A stretch of 64,000 bases of DNA, from contig NZ_AUGR01000005.1 in assembly GCF_000422765.1 (NCBI RefSeq), positions 186,001 through 250,000 on the forward strand, in the 5' to 3' direction. The DNA comes from Neptunomonas japonica DSM 18939. GTDB taxonomy: Bacteria; Pseudomonadota; Gammaproteobacteria; Pseudomonadales; Balneatricaceae. Below the pieces are notes generated by a model that was given only the letters and a program-made list of their open reading frames with translations, was not told where the DNA came from and searched no databases. The translations under genes were made by a program, and so were the position numbers. Each line of letters starts with the position of its first letter. The stretch's first letter is position 1. Below are positions 54,927-63,800 of the stretch, piece by piece.

Positions 54927-56162
54927 TCAATACCCGGTCATTTCCAGATAGCCTTCGCCGCGCGGTACGCCACTTGAGGCATCGCTCACGCTGACCGCTC
55001 CTTCCCAGTAGGGCACCGAGGTATTCATCCATCGGTTCGCATGGCGAGCCGTTATTTCTAGATCAAGGCTCTGTTCCGGCAGCGTCAGACGCCAACGCAC
55101 CGGTATGCGATGCCCTGCAGCATCAGCGCTCGCCAGCGGCACAAGTGTTAGTGTCGAGCCATCCAGCGGCATCACCTCGCCATCGGGTTTGATCCAGCTG
55201 CCGGAAAGGTAGTCGTCGTGGTTTTTGCCCCCGCCGCGCAGGCGAAACGCCATTAATCTAGCGCCGCTGTCTAGGTGCAGCGAAAACCAGTCCCAGCCGA
55301 TTTGGCTAGCACTCAGTAGCTGACTGCTCCATTCCCGGTCCAACCAGGCCTGACCCCTGACCGCTACTCGCTCTCCATCTAGCATGACCTCGCCACTGAC
55401 CCGATAAAAGGGCTGGCTGTAATACATAGAGCCCTGTCCATCTGCCGATTTCTGGCTGAAACCGTGGATACCATGGCGCACCAGCGGGCCTTCGGCTTTG
55501 AGTTCGAGGCGATAGCCAAAGGTTCCGTTTTCATCCTCGGCTTGAGCGGTCAAGCGAAGATGATCTAGAGTGTCACCCGCAGAATTATTAGTAAGGCTTT
55601 CAAGCCTCCAGTCATCCAGCCAGGCGATAAAGGGCTGGGCCGTGACTCCGGCTTGATGGGCAACACTAGGGAGCGGCTCGCTAGCTCCTCGAGCAAAACG
55701 TTCGGCAACACGATGCCTGTCGCCGTGGGACAGTGCCATGTGTGCCATCCACAGTTGATTCGTGGCCCAAGGCTCTAGTTTGGGCTTAGCTCCACGTTCG
55801 ACGTCAGGCACTTGGGGCTGCTGAGCCTGGCGGAACAGCGTCCACTGTATTCCCATGGGCTCACGGTTCTCGTTTTCTAGGTTGGCAGTGAGATACCACC
55901 ATTCGATACGAAAATCTGGGTGCGGACCGTGATCCTCAGGAAAACTAATAGAGGTAGTGGAGCTGGCATGGGTATAGCCTTTGCTTGACGTACCCAGGCC
56001 GGCAAAGCCAGCTCTGTCACCGCCACTAACATCAGTAAGACTATCTGCACTATTGCCAGACTCAGACTTAGATTCAGAAGCCGGGCCGCAGGCGACGAGC
56101 AACAGCAGGCACAGCACAGATAAGCCACGCCTCAGTGGGTTCAAGTTCCATTGTTTGCACAT
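54927..56162 (-). CDS. AttH/CrtC-like lipocalin lipoprotein
   Basis: 411 residues. Lipoprotein signal (LLLVACG, Cys25), then two lipocalin-like domains with FPEDHGPHPDFRIEWWYLTANLE, QWTLFRQ, VRHGIHGFSQKSADGQGSMYYSQPFY and WLDREWSSQLLSASQIGWDW, characteristic of the AttH/CrtC hydroxyneurosporene-synthase-like family. Likely a periplasmic chaperone/carrier for a lipophilic molecule. Its ATG overlaps the FtsX-type permease stop (ATGA), so translation is coupled. Confidence 0.86.
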   Translation of the reverse strand: MCKQWNLNPLRRGLSVLCLLLLVACGPASESKSESGNSADSLTDVSGGDRAGFAGLGTSSKGYTHASSTTSISFPEDHGPHPDFRIEWWYLTANLENENREPMGIQWTLFRQAQQPQVPDVERGAKPKLEPWATNQLWMAHMALSHGDRHRVAERFARGASEPLPSVAHQAGVTAQPFIAWLDDWRLESLTNNSAGDTLDHLRLTAQAEDENGTFGYRLELKAEGPLVRHGIHGFSQKSADGQGSMYYSQPFYRVSGEVMLDGERVAVRGQAWLDREWSSQLLSASQIGWDWFSLHLDSGARLMAFRLRGGGKNHDDYLSGSWIKPDGEVMPLDGSTLTLVPLASADAAGHRIPVRWRLTLPEQSLDLEITARHANRWMNTSVPYWEGAVSVSDASSGVPRGEGYLEMTGY

Positions 56163-58684
56163 CAGGTTTCCTCCTCAGCCAGCAGTGACCGGGGTGGTGT
56201 GCGCCACAACTTGAGCATCGGTAGGCCCGCCGCCAGCAGAGCAACCAACACGGCAGTGAGCAAAGTCAAGCTGATCTCACCGGGAAAAATGTGCAGCGGC
56301 AACCGCCAACCAAAAGCCGCCACATTGATGCCCCACACTAGGCAGGCGGTAATAGCGATACCCAAGGGAATGGCCAGTAGGCCCGTGATCAGTGCGGCTC
56401 CGGCCAGCTGAGCTAGCTGAATACTAAGTAACCGACGCAGTGGCACACCAATCGCCCACAGTGCTGCCAGCCGTCGGCGCCGTTCTTGGGCCTGAGCCAG
56501 CAGCGCCGCTAACAAGGCCAACGCCGCCACTCCGAGAGTCAGACCATTCAACGCTCTGGTGATGGCAAAGGTACGCTCGAAGATAGCAGTAGCCGTGGTC
56601 TTAACCTCGCGCTGATCTCGCAAGCTGTGTGGTGTCAGGTTGAAGCGCTCGATCAGCTGCTGGCGTAACAGACCAGCATCCTCGCCAGGCTGCATTACGA
56701 CGCCGATGGAGCCCGGCGACACCCTAAACAGCCGCCTTACTTGGTGCGTGGCCATCACCACTTCGCCGCGTGGGTTGCCGTAATCAGGGTAGATGCCTAC
56801 TACCGTTACCGATTCACCACCACCGGGCGTGGCTAAACTTAACCGGTCGCCCAATACGATACCTTCGCCCCGGGCCAACTGCTCATTAACAAAGGCGTTG
56901 CCGTACTTAAGCGCTTGCCAGGCGGCGTCTCGATCGCCAAGGGTAGCGAGCAGCGGCCAGTCAGCCATTAGCGTTTGCCCCGGCGTGATGCCAAATATCA
57001 ATAGCGGCAAGCCTGGGCGGCGGGAGGCGGCACTGCCTGTGGCAATCTCGAGCAGCTGCGAATCGGCGTCGGCGCTGATTAGGCGCTCGTGAACCACATC
57101 GCGCTGGACAAGCCAAGCATCGATAGCGGCGAACTGCGCCGCCGGCGGTTTGAGGTAAAGATCCGCCATCAGCCGCTGGTCGAGCCAGTCGAGGAAGGTT
57201 AGACGAAAACCGCCGACCATACTGCTGACGCCGAGGTTGGCCGAAAGCGCAATCAGCAGTGCCATCATGGCCAGCGATAGCCGAGGCAGCTGCAGTTGCA
57301 AGTCGGCTAATGCCCATTGAGTGAGTGGCCAACTGCGAGCCAAATATGTTAAACGTGATAGCCCGCTGAGTGACACGGATAGTACCAAGGCCAGTAGCGG
57401 TGGTAGCCACAAGGCAGCGGCTAATATAATGGCTGCGACCAACCCAAAACCCACGACTAACCCAAAGCCTGAGTCCAATGCATCGCCGCTAGTCCGAGTG
57501 CTAAGCCATAGCAGCGCTAAAGCTGATAGCGCAGCCACGCCACCGAGCCATGTTTGTGCCAGCAGTTGGCGTTGAAAACCGGCTCTCCACACTTGAGCCT
57601 GACCTAGCCCTAGTAAACTGATGCGACTTGCCCGCCACAACACGCCGCTACCAGCGATAAACAGGCCACCCAACGTCACTCCGATACCGCCCAACCAGAA
57701 ATGCCAAGGTAAGCTAAGCTGAGTACTAACGTCTGCTCCGTAAAGGCTCTGAAGAGTGGCGGCAACGTCTGGCAATAGCGTTTTGGCAAGCCACAACCCA
57801 CTGATCAATCCTACCAGCGCACCCAACAACCCCAGCAAAACAAGCTCTAGAGCCAGCAAGGCAACCAAAGTGCGGCCCGACACGCCAAGGGCACGTAGTG
57901 TACGCAATAGCCCTAGGCGCTGCTCCAGCGCCAGCCCCAGCGCCGCCTGAACAATAAATAGTCCGACAATCAGGGCGAGCAACGCCATGGCCGTCAGGTT
58001 GAGATGAAAGCTTTGAGTCAGCTCACCGGGGCTACTCCGCGTATCGGCGCGTACCAGCGTGAATCCGCTGGGAGCTGCAGGCAGTGTATCTGCGGCGCTG
58101 ACCAGCGCGGTGATCGAGTCGTCGGCACGCAGTAGCTTTGCGGCAATGGCGATATCCATCACCAGAGTATTTGGTGGCAGTTCGGGCACATCGATCATTG
58201 GCGGAAAAGGTGTGCCACTGCGCAGTGTCGGGTTGGTACCCAACTGGGAGCGGGTATCCGGTGCTAGGCGGGTCTGCCAGGGCGGCATGATAAAGCCCTG
58301 TAGCCCACCAAGCGCTTGGCCGCGGGCCAGCGTACTGTCACCGGGTAAGGTGAGCGGGTCGATACCGATGAGAGTGAGTGTCTCACCACGGTCAGTAATA
58401 AGCTCACCCTCAAGCAGTGGCGACACCAGTACGCCTGCCCGACGCAGCTGGACAAAGTCGTCTCGGGTCAGTGTCTGGCCGTCCTCACGTTCAAGGCGAT
58501 CAAAGCCGTTGCCTAGCAGCGCCTCCGCCCGTGCATAGTTATCGCGTGCCGAGGCATTGATGGCCTGCACACTGCTCCATAGCGCCCCCGCAATCCAAAG
58601 CCCCAACAGCAACATGGCCAGCTGGCCAGGATGCCGGCGATAGTGCGAGAAAAGCGTCACCAGCACCACACCGATCAAACGCAT
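56162..58684 (-). CDS. FtsX/MacB-type ABC transporter permease
   Basis: 840 residues. First helix at about 26-41, then large periplasmic domain, a block of helices in the middle (about 230-450) and a second periplasmic domain before three C-terminal helices: the 4+4 FtsX arrangement of long LolC/MacB-like permeases. Overlaps the ATPase gene by 10 bases. GC-rich with many GCC/CTG codons, unlike its neighbours. Confidence 0.87.
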   Translation of the reverse strand: MRLIGVVLVTLFSHYRRHPGQLAMLLLGLWIAGALWSSVQAINASARDNYARAEALLGNGFDRLEREDGQTLTRDDFVQLRRAGVLVSPLLEGELITDRGETLTLIGIDPLTLPGDSTLARGQALGGLQGFIMPPWQTRLAPDTRSQLGTNPTLRSGTPFPPMIDVPELPPNTLVMDIAIAAKLLRADDSITALVSAADTLPAAPSGFTLVRADTRSSPGELTQSFHLNLTAMALLALIVGLFIVQAALGLALEQRLGLLRTLRALGVSGRTLVALLALELVLLGLLGALVGLISGLWLAKTLLPDVAATLQSLYGADVSTQLSLPWHFWLGGIGVTLGGLFIAGSGVLWRASRISLLGLGQAQVWRAGFQRQLLAQTWLGGVAALSALALLWLSTRTSGDALDSGFGLVVGFGLVAAIILAAALWLPPLLALVLSVSLSGLSRLTYLARSWPLTQWALADLQLQLPRLSLAMMALLIALSANLGVSSMVGGFRLTFLDWLDQRLMADLYLKPPAAQFAAIDAWLVQRDVVHERLISADADSQLLEIATGSAASRRPGLPLLIFGITPGQTLMADWPLLATLGDRDAAWQALKYGNAFVNEQLARGEGIVLGDRLSLATPGGGESVTVVGIYPDYGNPRGEVVMATHQVRRLFRVSPGSIGVVMQPGEDAGLLRQQLIERFNLTPHSLRDQREVKTTATAIFERTFAITRALNGLTLGVAALALLAALLAQAQERRRRLAALWAIGVPLRRLLSIQLAQLAGAALITGLLAIPLGIAITACLVWGINVAAFGWRLPLHIFPGEISLTLLTAVLVALLAAGLPMLKLWRTPPRSLLAEEET

Positions 58685-59361
58685 GGCAAGTGGCTCTCCC
58701 CGGATTCGGCCAGCAGCTGACCATGGCGCAGGATCAACCGACGATCCAGCGGGGCGGCTACTTTGGGGCTATGCGTCACCATCAGCAGGCTGCTACCACT
58801 CTCGGCAACCAGCTCCAGTAGCAACTCGAGCACCGTCTCAGCGGTAGTTTCGTCAAGATTGCCAGTTGGCTCATCGGCCAGCAGCAACGCCGGGCGAGAC
58901 GCCAACGCGCGACCAATGGCTAAACGCTGTTGCTGACCGCCAGATAGCTGCTCGGGATAGTGATTCTCTCGCCCCGCCAAGCCCAGTCGCTCCAGCAGCT
59001 TGGCCGACCAGACCGAGTCTTCACACCCCGCCAGTCTGGCCTGCAGTCGCAAATTGTCGGCCACGTTAAGGCTCGCAACCAGATGAAACTGCTGAAACAC
59101 TAGGCCGAGAGTTTCGCGCCTGACGTGCGCCCGACCGGACTCATCTAGACTGGCCAGCGACTGACTGTGGATGCACACCTCGCCACGATCGGGTAGATCG
59201 AGCCCCGCGGCCAAGTGCAACAACGTCGACTTGCCGCTGCCTGATTCGCCCATCAGCGCCACGCTTTCGCCGGCGTCAAGGTGCAGGTCCACGCCTGACA
59301 ACACGCTTAGCGGCCCTTGGGGGGTCGTGTAAGTCTTGTGGACATGGCGAAACTCGAGCAT
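58675..59361 (-). CDS. ABC transporter ATP-binding protein (LolD/MacB-type)
   Basis: 228 residues. Walker A GESGSGKST near 36-44, signature LSGGQQQR near 139, Walker B LLLADEPTGNLDE. Starts the operon: ATPase, FtsX-type permease, AttH lipoprotein, i.e. an AttEFGH-like export or lipid-trafficking set. High GC. No regulator adjacent; ATG follows a weak GAGTCCGC region. Confidence 0.9.
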   Translation of the reverse strand: MLEFRHVHKTYTTPQGPLSVLSGVDLHLDAGESVALMGESGSGKSTLLHLAAGLDLPDRGEVCIHSQSLASLDESGRAHVRRETLGLVFQQFHLVASLNVADNLRLQARLAGCEDSVWSAKLLERLGLAGRENHYPEQLSGGQQQRLAIGRALASRPALLLADEPTGNLDETTAETVLELLLELVAESGSSLLMVTHSPKVAAPLDRRLILRHGQLLAESGESHLPCV

Positions 59362-59428
59362 AGCGGACTCCGTGTTCTTAAAGCCACGATAGTGGCATAA
59401 ATTCCCGACCTGCCACTAGGACATTGTT

Positions 59429-59866
59429 TTATTCGCCAATATCTTCATTCCATAGCTCGGGATTTTTTTGAATAAACGACTCCATAATCTGGCGACATTC
59501 GTGGTCATCATGAATAACTAATTCAACACCCCTAGACTTGAGGTATTCTTCAGGCCCACAAAATGTTTGGTTTTCACCAACAACCACCTTTTTCACGCCA
59601 TAAAGAAGTATTGCTCCACTGCACATATCGCAAGGAGATAATGTTGAGTATAACGTTGCTCGGCGATAATCTGATGCCGTTAGTCTTCCTGCATTTTCTA
59701 AACAGTCCATTTCAGCATGTAGTACTGAGCTGCCTTTTTGTATGCGCTGGTTATGCCCTCGTCCAACAATGCGCCCATCAATAACGAGTACAGAACCAAT
59801 GGGAATCCCTCCGTTGCTTAAACCTTTTTTTGCTTCATCAATGGCGGCTTGTAAAAACTTATCCAT
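59429..59866 (-). CDS. Cytosine deaminase, fungal Fcy1-like
   Basis: 145 residues. HAE motif at 50-52 and PCDMC (Cys79, Cys82) are the zinc-binding deaminase ligands. Surrounding GGIPIGSVLV, RGHNQRIQKGSSVLH, TLYSTLSPCDMCSGAI, VVVGENQTF and the last residues LWNEDIGE closely follow the yeast Fcy1 cytosine deaminase pattern. Expected reaction: cytosine to uracil in the cytoplasm. AAGGGGAA ribosome site. Confidence 0.87.
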   Translation of the reverse strand: MDKFLQAAIDEAKKGLSNGGIPIGSVLVIDGRIVGRGHNQRIQKGSSVLHAEMDCLENAGRLTASDYRRATLYSTLSPCDMCSGAILLYGVKKVVVGENQTFCGPEEYLKSRGVELVIHDDHECRQIMESFIQKNPELWNEDIGE

Positions 59867-59959
59867 AATTCCCCTTATCGACTAAGCTGTTAACTATATA
59901 ATGTTTTTCTTATTTCATTATAGGCTGCTTTGAACGCACAGATTGGATAGGGATTTATT

Positions 59960-60418
59960 ATGCAGGTAGTCGAAAATGCCGATTCTAAAGTTGTTTTAAT
60001 TGCAGATGACACTCAAACCATACGCGCTATTGTGCGCGCCAGCCTCAAGGCGATCGGCTTTAAAGAGTTTCATGAAGTGACAAACGGCGTCGAAGCAAAG
60101 CAGATACTGGAGGCAAAATCGATTGATTTGGTCATCTGTGATTGGGAGATGCCAGAAATGAACGGCCTAGAGGTACTCAAAGAGATGCGAGGCATGCAAA
60201 GGCATAAAGAAACACCCTTTGTGATGCTGACCGGTAATGCTAACGCGGATCTCGTCAACCAAAGTATTCAATTAGGCATATCAGGCTTTGTAGTGAAACC
60301 TTTTCAGCCGCAAGCATTGTGTGAAAAAATTTCCAATATTTTCGCCGCCAAAGCACCTACAAAAGAGAGCCAAGAAAAACCAGCGCCCGAGCATCAATCC
60401 CACTTAAACCCGCGCTGA
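59960..60418 (+). CDS. CheY-like response regulator
   Basis: 152 residues. Single receiver domain: acidic Asp16/17, phospho-accepting Asp61, Thr91 and Lys113 (FVVKPF), followed by a short Lys/Glu/Pro-rich tail. No output domain. Lies 167 bases upstream of an LRR-kinase gene in the same direction; no histidine kinase next to it, so the phosphodonor is unknown. Confidence 0.89.
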   Translation: MQVVENADSKVVLIADDTQTIRAIVRASLKAIGFKEFHEVTNGVEAKQILEAKSIDLVICDWEMPEMNGLEVLKEMRGMQRHKETPFVMLTGNANADLVNQSIQLGISGFVVKPFQPQALCEKISNIFAAKAPTKESQEKPAPEHQSHLNPR

Positions 60419-60585
60419 TTATATCGCTTTCATCATAATAAGTGAGTTATTTTCTACCTTCTTGTTGAGCCATGCATTGAAAGTCACACTATATGGCCGA
60501 AGCTTAAAAAGGCCAAACCCTCGAATAAGGTTTTCTAGTAAACTACCGAGCTTTTAGTCTTAAAACTAAGCCGGAGCTCATCATT

Positions 60586-61830
60586 TTGCACACACTGTCC
60601 CAACTTAAGTCTGGCGATCTATCTGGTATTCGGCACTTAGCATTATCAGAAAATCTAACCTCATTTCCTTTGGAAATTTTATCACTAGCTGATAGCTTAG
60701 AAATTCTGGATTTATCCAACAACCAACTAACTTCGTTGCCAAAAGAACTCACACAGCTGAAAAATCTCAAAATATTTTTTGCCTCAAACAACCATTTTGA
60801 GACAGTACCGGAAGTACTTGGCCAATGTATCAACTTAGAAATGGTTGGTTTTAAATCAAATAAAATTAATCATGTCCCCGAAAATTCACTACCAGAAAAA
60901 TTACGCTGGCTCATTTTAACTGACAACCAGATTAGTACTCTGCCTGACTCTTTAGGTAAACGACCCAGACTGCAAAAATTAGCATTAGCGGGTAATCGCT
61001 TAACGCACCTACCTCAAACTTTAGCGCAATCAACAAACCTTGAACTAGTGCGTATTTCAGCCAACCAACTGGTTGAATGTCCTGATCAATTACTCAGCTT
61101 ACCTAAACTTTCTTGGTTTGCGTTTTCTGGCAATCCATTTAGCCAATCCGATATAAACATTCAGTCAGTTCCAGAGATGCCATCCTCCAGCTACACATTA
61201 CAACAGGTACTAGGGCAAGGAGCCTCTGGTGTTATCTCAAAGGCGCATTGGAACCAACATCAAGCCCTGTTTCCTGATGATATTGCCGTTAAAGTATTTA
61301 AGGGTGAAGTCACTAGCGATGGTTATCCAAAAGACGAATTACAAGCGTGTTTGAAAGTAGGCCACCACCCAAATCTAGTAAAGTCGTTAGCTCAAGTAAA
61401 TGAAGATGGATATTTAGCGTTAATCATGAGCTTGATACCTCCTCACTATACTAATTTAGGCCTGCCACCCTGCTTTAAAAGCTGTACGCGAGACACTTTT
61501 GCACTGGGTTTTACTCTATCAATTGAGCACATTGAAAAAGTCGTTATTCAGATGGAAGATGTGTTTACTCATTTACATGCAAACCAAGTATGTCATGGCG
61601 ACTTATACGCGCATAACGCCCTATTTGATGAGGAAGCCAATCTCATTGTTGGCGACTTTGGTGCAGCAACGATGTATCACATGCTTAATGAAAAGCAGCA
61701 AGAAAAAATAAAACAAATTGAACACCGGGCACTGCATCATTTTATTGACGACTTATTAAGCATTTGCAAAGAGGAGGACAAATCCAGCAAAGCGTTTATA
61801 CGTCTCAAACAAAAAGTCACGTCTTCTTAA
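60586..61830 (+). CDS. Leucine-rich repeat protein kinase (Hanks-type)
   Basis: 414 residues. LRRs at about 15-180 (LPKELTQLKNLKIFFASNN, LPDSLGKRPRLQKLALAGNRL pattern) and kinase domain 203-410: G-loop LGQGASGV, Lys236 in IAVKVF, catalytic loop HGDLYAHN at 337-344 and DFG at 357-359. All catalytic residues seem present. No transmembrane helix. Starts with TTG after GGAG. Such LRR-kinases occur singly in marine bacteria; target unknown. Confidence 0.85.
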   Translation: MHTLSQLKSGDLSGIRHLALSENLTSFPLEILSLADSLEILDLSNNQLTSLPKELTQLKNLKIFFASNNHFETVPEVLGQCINLEMVGFKSNKINHVPENSLPEKLRWLILTDNQISTLPDSLGKRPRLQKLALAGNRLTHLPQTLAQSTNLELVRISANQLVECPDQLLSLPKLSWFAFSGNPFSQSDINIQSVPEMPSSSYTLQQVLGQGASGVISKAHWNQHQALFPDDIAVKVFKGEVTSDGYPKDELQACLKVGHHPNLVKSLAQVNEDGYLALIMSLIPPHYTNLGLPPCFKSCTRDTFALGFTLSIEHIEKVVIQMEDVFTHLHANQVCHGDLYAHNALFDEEANLIVGDFGAATMYHMLNEKQQEKIKQIEHRALHHFIDDLLSICKEEDKSSKAFIRLKQKVTSS

Positions 61831-61853
61831 ATAAGAAAGGGCCAAATAAAAAT

Positions 61854-61892
61854 GAGGGCAGATGAAACCGCCAAAGACATCACCCTCTTTTT
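61854..61892. terminator. Hairpin/terminator at the end of the kinase gene
   Basis: GAGGG ... CCCTC with interior CATC/GATG-type pairs and five Ts on the rightward strand; it overlaps the 3' end of the convergent gene. Confidence 0.55.
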
Positions 61893-62155
61893 ATGCGTAC
61901 TACTTTCATCACCTCAAAGTTCATACCTGCGACAGTTTCCTGTTCTGGGTAATAGGTAATATTCACTCTGGCACCTTTTAAGCTTTGGTAATTACCTTTG
62001 CGCTTAAATTTAAAAGGCACGTCACAACCCTCTACCATTAAGCTATGCAAAATCCAGTCGCCTTGCTCTCGTTGCACATGAGAGGTGACCTTCATTAGTT
62101 CGGAGTGGGTAAGGTTTTTATTTTTTTCTACTAGTTTTTTAGGGTCTGATTGCAT
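61880..62155 (-). CDS. Small conserved-looking protein, unknown
   Basis: 91 residues. Lys-rich N-terminal helix, then beta-rich core (WILHSLMVEGCDVPFKFKRKG, ARVNITYYPEQETVAGMNFEVMKVVRIKR). No motif recognised. Upstream gap of 32 bases to the YheT gene on the same strand, likely co-transcribed. Confidence 0.65.
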   Translation of the reverse strand: MQSDPKKLVEKNKNLTHSELMKVTSHVQREQGDWILHSLMVEGCDVPFKFKRKGNYQSLKGARVNITYYPEQETVAGMNFEVMKVVRIKRG

Positions 62156-62187
62156 GTTAAATATTATATGGTTTTTCCATGATTAAT

Positions 62188-63156
62188 TTAACCAATCGTC
62201 ATCAAAAAATAGAGAATACGTTGTTCTAGATAAAAGCGCGGTTTGAATGGAGAACCGCCATCAATAAAGCCCACATGACCGCCATGTGGGTGCAGTTCAT
62301 AAGTCACCTCTGTGGAGCACTGATTAGCTGAGGGGATCACATCAGCATTCATAAACGGATCATCGGCGGCATGTATGACTAGCGTTGGCCGGTCAATTTT
62401 CGCCAAATAGCTAAACCCACTGGCTTTAGCGTAATAATCATCTACACCCTCAAAACCATGCAATGGTGCAGTAACCTGATGATCGAATTGATAAAATGTT
62501 TTCAGCGTACCGACTTGCTCTGGTGTTATTGATGCTTCATTAACAATAGTGCGATCATTAAATTTATTGGTAAGTTTCGCTCGAAGATGCTTAATCAAAT
62601 ACCATTGGTAAAGAGTCGAAAAGCCCTTTTCAAGCCGCTTGGCACAGGCTGATAACTGCAAAGGAGCCGAGACAACAACGGCGCGCTCAATAGCGCTATT
62701 ATCTTGCAACTCCCCAAGATATTTAGCCAACACATTACCCCCCAAGCTATAACCGACAGCGCACAACTTTGCTTGCGGGAAATGCTGTTGGAGATACTGC
62801 AAGGTATGGCTAATGTCTTGCGTATCTCCACTGTGGTAACTGCGAGCCAAGCGGTTAGCTTCGCCAGAACAACCACGATGATGATGAACAACCGCGCATA
62901 AGCCCAACCGATGGCAGTCTTGCAGTAAGCGGCGTACATAATGGGAATCAGAACTACCTTCCAGTCCATGCAAAATAATAATGATGCTGCTGGCGTTATG
63001 GGGATCGCCCAACCAATCAAGATCGATAAAATCACTATCGCTTAACTCCAAGCGTTGGCGCGATAGCACTGGAGAATCAACCCTGGTAAACACAGGTAAA
63101 ATCGTCTGCACATGTGGATTTTTTGCCCACCAAGGGGGTAAAAAAGATCGGCTCAT
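62188..63156 (-). CDS. yheT: YheT-family alpha/beta hydrolase
   Basis: 322 residues. FLPPWWAKNPHVQTILP start, ILHGLEGSSDSHYVR, nucleophile elbow GYSLGGNVL, acid in HAADDPF and terminal HPHGGHVGFIDGG are all YheT/ABHD1-like. Substrate probably an acylglycerol or lipid ester. ATGA overlap with the upstream small membrane protein. Confidence 0.9.
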   Translation of the reverse strand: MSRSFLPPWWAKNPHVQTILPVFTRVDSPVLSRQRLELSDSDFIDLDWLGDPHNASSIIIILHGLEGSSDSHYVRRLLQDCHRLGLCAVVHHHRGCSGEANRLARSYHSGDTQDISHTLQYLQQHFPQAKLCAVGYSLGGNVLAKYLGELQDNSAIERAVVVSAPLQLSACAKRLEKGFSTLYQWYLIKHLRAKLTNKFNDRTIVNEASITPEQVGTLKTFYQFDHQVTAPLHGFEGVDDYYAKASGFSYLAKIDRPTLVIHAADDPFMNADVIPSANQCSTEVTYELHPHGGHVGFIDGGSPFKPRFYLEQRILYFLMTIG

Positions 63157-63401
63157 TTCTTATTCGCGAACTGCTTAGTTTTGGAATGAGTTAAAGACAA
63201 CACAGCTTTGAGAATTAACAGAAATGGAAATAGACCATGAAGAAACAGATCAAAGAAATCTATACCACGAGATAACTCCCCATTGATGAGCATGTGCACT
63301 TTTTCAAACAGGTGTGGCTGAGGCAAAAAAGGAGCAAGACCCAATGTTAACGATCCAAGAATCAGCACAATCCACGGCAACCTTCTAATCAAGCTTGTCA
63401 T
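63153..63401 (-). CDS. Small two-helix inner-membrane protein
   Basis: 82 residues from ATG 63401 (AAGGA 9-10 bases upstream). PWIVLILGSLTLGLAPFLPQPHLFEK and DLFLHGLFPFLLILKAVLS give two membrane helices joined by a conserved-looking INGELSRGIDFFD loop. Proteins of this kind are sometimes labelled RND transporter, which the length does not support. Overlaps yheT by 4 bases. Confidence 0.72.
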   Translation of the reverse strand: MTSLIRRLPWIVLILGSLTLGLAPFLPQPHLFEKVHMLINGELSRGIDFFDLFLHGLFPFLLILKAVLSLTHSKTKQFANKK

Positions 63402-63503
63402 CGCTGCTTTTCCTTTTTGTGAGAGTAGCAAATCCCATTTATCAAAACGCTTTCACCTGCACAATTAAGCGGTGAAAAGACACAGAGCAAACCCGCGTTT
63501 ACG

Positions 63504-63800
63504 TTATTCCCACATGACATTAGATTTTGCCTTCGCTGCGGCAGTAAAAAGATCAATCAGCGGCAGCGCTCGCGTGGCCATACTCACCTCAGCCTCCTCC
63601 TCATCGTTATCCATAGCAGGTAATGGCATTGTACCCGCTTCAATCGCGGCGGTTAACTTACTCAACGCAACAGGCACATCTGCCGCCAGAATCGCACCGG
63701 GCACGGAGCCGCTGTGGTCCATCATTTTAAGCATAGCAAGCGCTACATCACCAAACATCGTAATACTGCCATAAGCATCAGTTGTAAAAGTCACCAGCAT
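63504..63800 (-). CDS. DUF1840 protein
   Basis: 98 residues from ATG 63800, GAGGAG 7 bases upstream. MLVTFTTDAYGSITMFGDVALAMLKMMDHSGSVPGAI is the DUF1840 signature; then an acidic patch (DNDEEEAEV) and helix. Cytoplasmic, unknown role. The final 200 bases of the window hold nothing recognisable. Confidence 0.84.
   Translation of the reverse strand: MLVTFTTDAYGSITMFGDVALAMLKMMDHSGSVPGAILAADVPVALSKLTAAIEAGTMPLPAMDNDEEEAEVSMATRALPLIDLFTAAAKAKSNVMWE

Noticed and set aside
55870-58720. Many long frames on other strands within the ABC operon
   Set aside because: High GC makes long non-coding frames common; they lie inside clear FtsX, AttH and ATPase coding sequence.
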